Part shown: piece after piece, positions 63,230-64,000 of the stretch
Position numbering within the stretch: position 1 is the first letter of the stretch
Layout: the number at the start of each line of letters is the position of its first letter
Assembly (NCBI RefSeq): GCF_002968015.1
Contig: NZ_PUIP01000002.1
Span: 518,735-582,734, forward strand
DNA length: 64,000 nucleotides
Direction of reading: 5' to 3'
Source of the DNA: Massilia phosphatilytica
Lineage (GTDB): Bacteria; Pseudomonadota; Gammaproteobacteria; Burkholderiales; Burkholderiaceae_D
The notes under the pieces: model-generated
Told to the model about the DNA's origin: nothing
Seen by the model: the letters and a program-made list of their open reading frames with translations, nothing else
Database searches by the model: none
Translations under genes and position numbers: made by a program

Positions 63230-63358
63230 CGAGTACCAACTATATTCTTTCAAAAAAGGGTGCGGCCGTTTGCATGCACCCTTCGCGCCTTTTTTTGAGC
63301 ACAAGAATCAACAATGATTCCCCCCATCGCGCTACGGCGTATCTTCAAGGGGCGTTTC

Positions 63359-63592
63359 ATGTCACAACGTGTCATCCGCATCTCCGAGCTTGCATCTACC
63401 AAGGGTAAGCCCGGCAAACTTCCAGTCAGCCCAACCACCGTGTGGCGTTGGGTCCGAGAGGGGCGCTTTCCAAAGCCTTTTAAGCTCGGCCTTAGTGTTA
63501 CCGTCTGGGACGCAGATGAAGTCGAGGCCTTCATCTCTCAGCAAGCTGTCGATCGCCCGACGATCGGAAACACCAATGATTTCCGCGCATGA
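63359..63592 (+). CDS. AlpA-family phage/island transcriptional regulator
   Basis: 77 residues with the AlpA winged HTH: RISELASTKGKPGKLPVSPT, TVWRWVREGRFPKP and a WDADEVEAFI C-terminus. AlpA activates excision in P4-like elements. The start MSQRVIRIS has AAGGGG upstream; an open extension to 63314 is not conserved. The stop overlaps the primase start (ATGA). Confidence 0.9.
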   Translation: MSQRVIRISELASTKGKPGKLPVSPTTVWRWVREGRFPKPFKLGLSVTVWDADEVEAFISQQAVDRPTIGNTNDFRA

Positions 63593-63948
63593 CAGCGACT
63601 AATTTGTCAAAAACCCGTGGCCAGTCATCTGGCGCGCTACTGCAGTTCCGCGATGCCATAGTAGCGGCTGGCCTGACACCGCCCGACATGATCATAGCGG
63701 ACGGTAAACTGCGCCGTTTCTCCAGCAACGGCAAGGCGAAAGATGACGCCGGATGGTACGTGCTGCATGATGGCGGTGTTCCAACCGGCGTGATTGGCGA
63801 CCATCGCACCGGTTTGCATCAGACTTGGCGTGCCGATATCGGGCGCACGCTCAGCCCTGCTGAGGAAGCTGCACACCGCGCAAGATGGTGCCCCAGGACG
63901 TGGTGTATGAAGAGTTCGCCGGGATCGGCGTTTAGGAAGGCAACTTGA
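63589..63948 (+). pseudogene. Truncated phage/plasmid-type DNA primase (N-terminal remnant)
   Basis: The first 100 codons resemble the N-terminus of P4-type primase-helicase proteins: FRDAIVAAGLTPPDMIIADG, RFSSNGKAKDDAGWYVLHDG and DIGRTLSPAEEAAHRA. After residue about 99 the frame turns to unrelated sequence (RWCPRTWCMKSSP) and stops at 120. Another frame (63885-63935) reads MVPQDVVYEEFAGIGV and stops, like the tail of a different gene. The toprim and helicase domains (normally several hundred residues more) are missing, so the gene is broken. Confidence 0.75.
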
Positions 63949-64000
63949 AAGGGTGGCCATCGTGATTCTTGAGGTAAATTTGGGTTTGCGAAGACTCAAC
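63932..64000 (-). CDS. C-terminal end of an unknown leftward gene (partial)
   Basis: 22 codons entering from the right edge and ending in TAA (63934-63932): VESSQTQIYLKNHDGHPFKL, then PS. The composition looks coding, but only this fragment is in the window, so the call is tentative. It overlaps the primase relic end by a few bases. Confidence 0.35.
   Translation of the reverse strand, partial: VESSQTQIYLKNHDGHPFKLPS

Noticed and set aside
61120..64000. Direct repeat of the tRNA-Leu 3' end marking the right end of the island
   Set aside because: No second copy of the CCGGTTCGATTCCGGCC-type sequence was seen after 61143, so the island end is taken to be outside the window.
1..64000. CRISPR array or riboswitch
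   Set aside because: No regularly spaced identical repeats were seen apart from the RAYT REP pairs, and no upstream region shows a recognisable riboswitch core.

Overview
The window is high-GC, densely packed chromosomal DNA. It is most likely from a member of the Oxalobacteraceae (Massilia / Telluria / Duganella group, Betaproteobacteria). This is inferred from the trxA-rho-rpmE2 order, an FxDxF-type PEP-CTERM protein, a complete five-step histidine utilisation cluster with HutF and HutG, many single-gene sensory proteins, and the codon and GC character. No search was run, so the genus is an inference.

Layout. 1-7999: the end of an unknown gene, pmbA/tldE divergent from a darP-mog-esterase-small-protein operon, an S41-like secreted protease, a LytS/LytR two-component system coupled to a secreted beta-sandwich protein, and a carboxymuconolactone-decarboxylase-like protein. 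8093-12997: a class III aminotransferase, then a leftward operon of a KamA-type radical SAM aminomutase, an MFS carrier and a FAH-family hydrolase. 13266-18630: a secreted Cache protein plus an MCP, an alkyladenine glycosylase, an HDOD protein, a transglutaminase-like/TPR lipoprotein and a second infA. 18956-25336: a large PAS/GGDEF/EAL receptor, a ricin-type lectin, a secreted metalloprotease-like/TPR protein, and around it broken, partly inverted copies of that gene and of the neighbouring DNA-deoxyinosine glycosylase. 25485-33801: a tripartite RND efflux operon ending in a clear terminator, a small secreted protein and an alpha/beta hydrolase that has lost its nucleophile, and a divergent LysR regulator with a palindromic operator candidate. 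33847-36642: a DUF962 protein, a glycine-zipper lipoprotein, an EamA permease, a GNAT enzyme and a small ORF.

36630-45459 is a leftward hut operon (hutU-hutH-hutG-hutF-hutD-hutI plus a fused binding-protein/permease). It is driven by a sigma70-like promoter whose spacer holds a perfect TTGTATATACAA palindrome, the expected HutC operator. The hutC repressor gene itself lies 6.6 kb away at 52064. Together the enzymes would take histidine to urocanate, imidazolonepropionate, formiminoglutamate, formylglutamate and finally glutamate plus formate.

45469-52783: a YtcJ-like amidohydrolase coupled to a small secreted protein, a GST, a Tat-exported protein, a RAYT transposase bracketed by paired inverted REP repeats, an ada/2OG-dioxygenase operon and hutC. 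53112-60917: trxA, rho, a small coiled-coil membrane protein, rpmE2, an ArnT-like glycosyltransferase, a PEP-CTERM protein, a small membrane protein and a KimA-like APC permease.

61059-64000: a tRNA-Leu(CAA) gene followed by a tyrosine-recombinase genomic island of lower GC. It holds an integrase, an unknown coupled gene, an AlpA-type regulator and a truncated primase. The island runs off the right edge.
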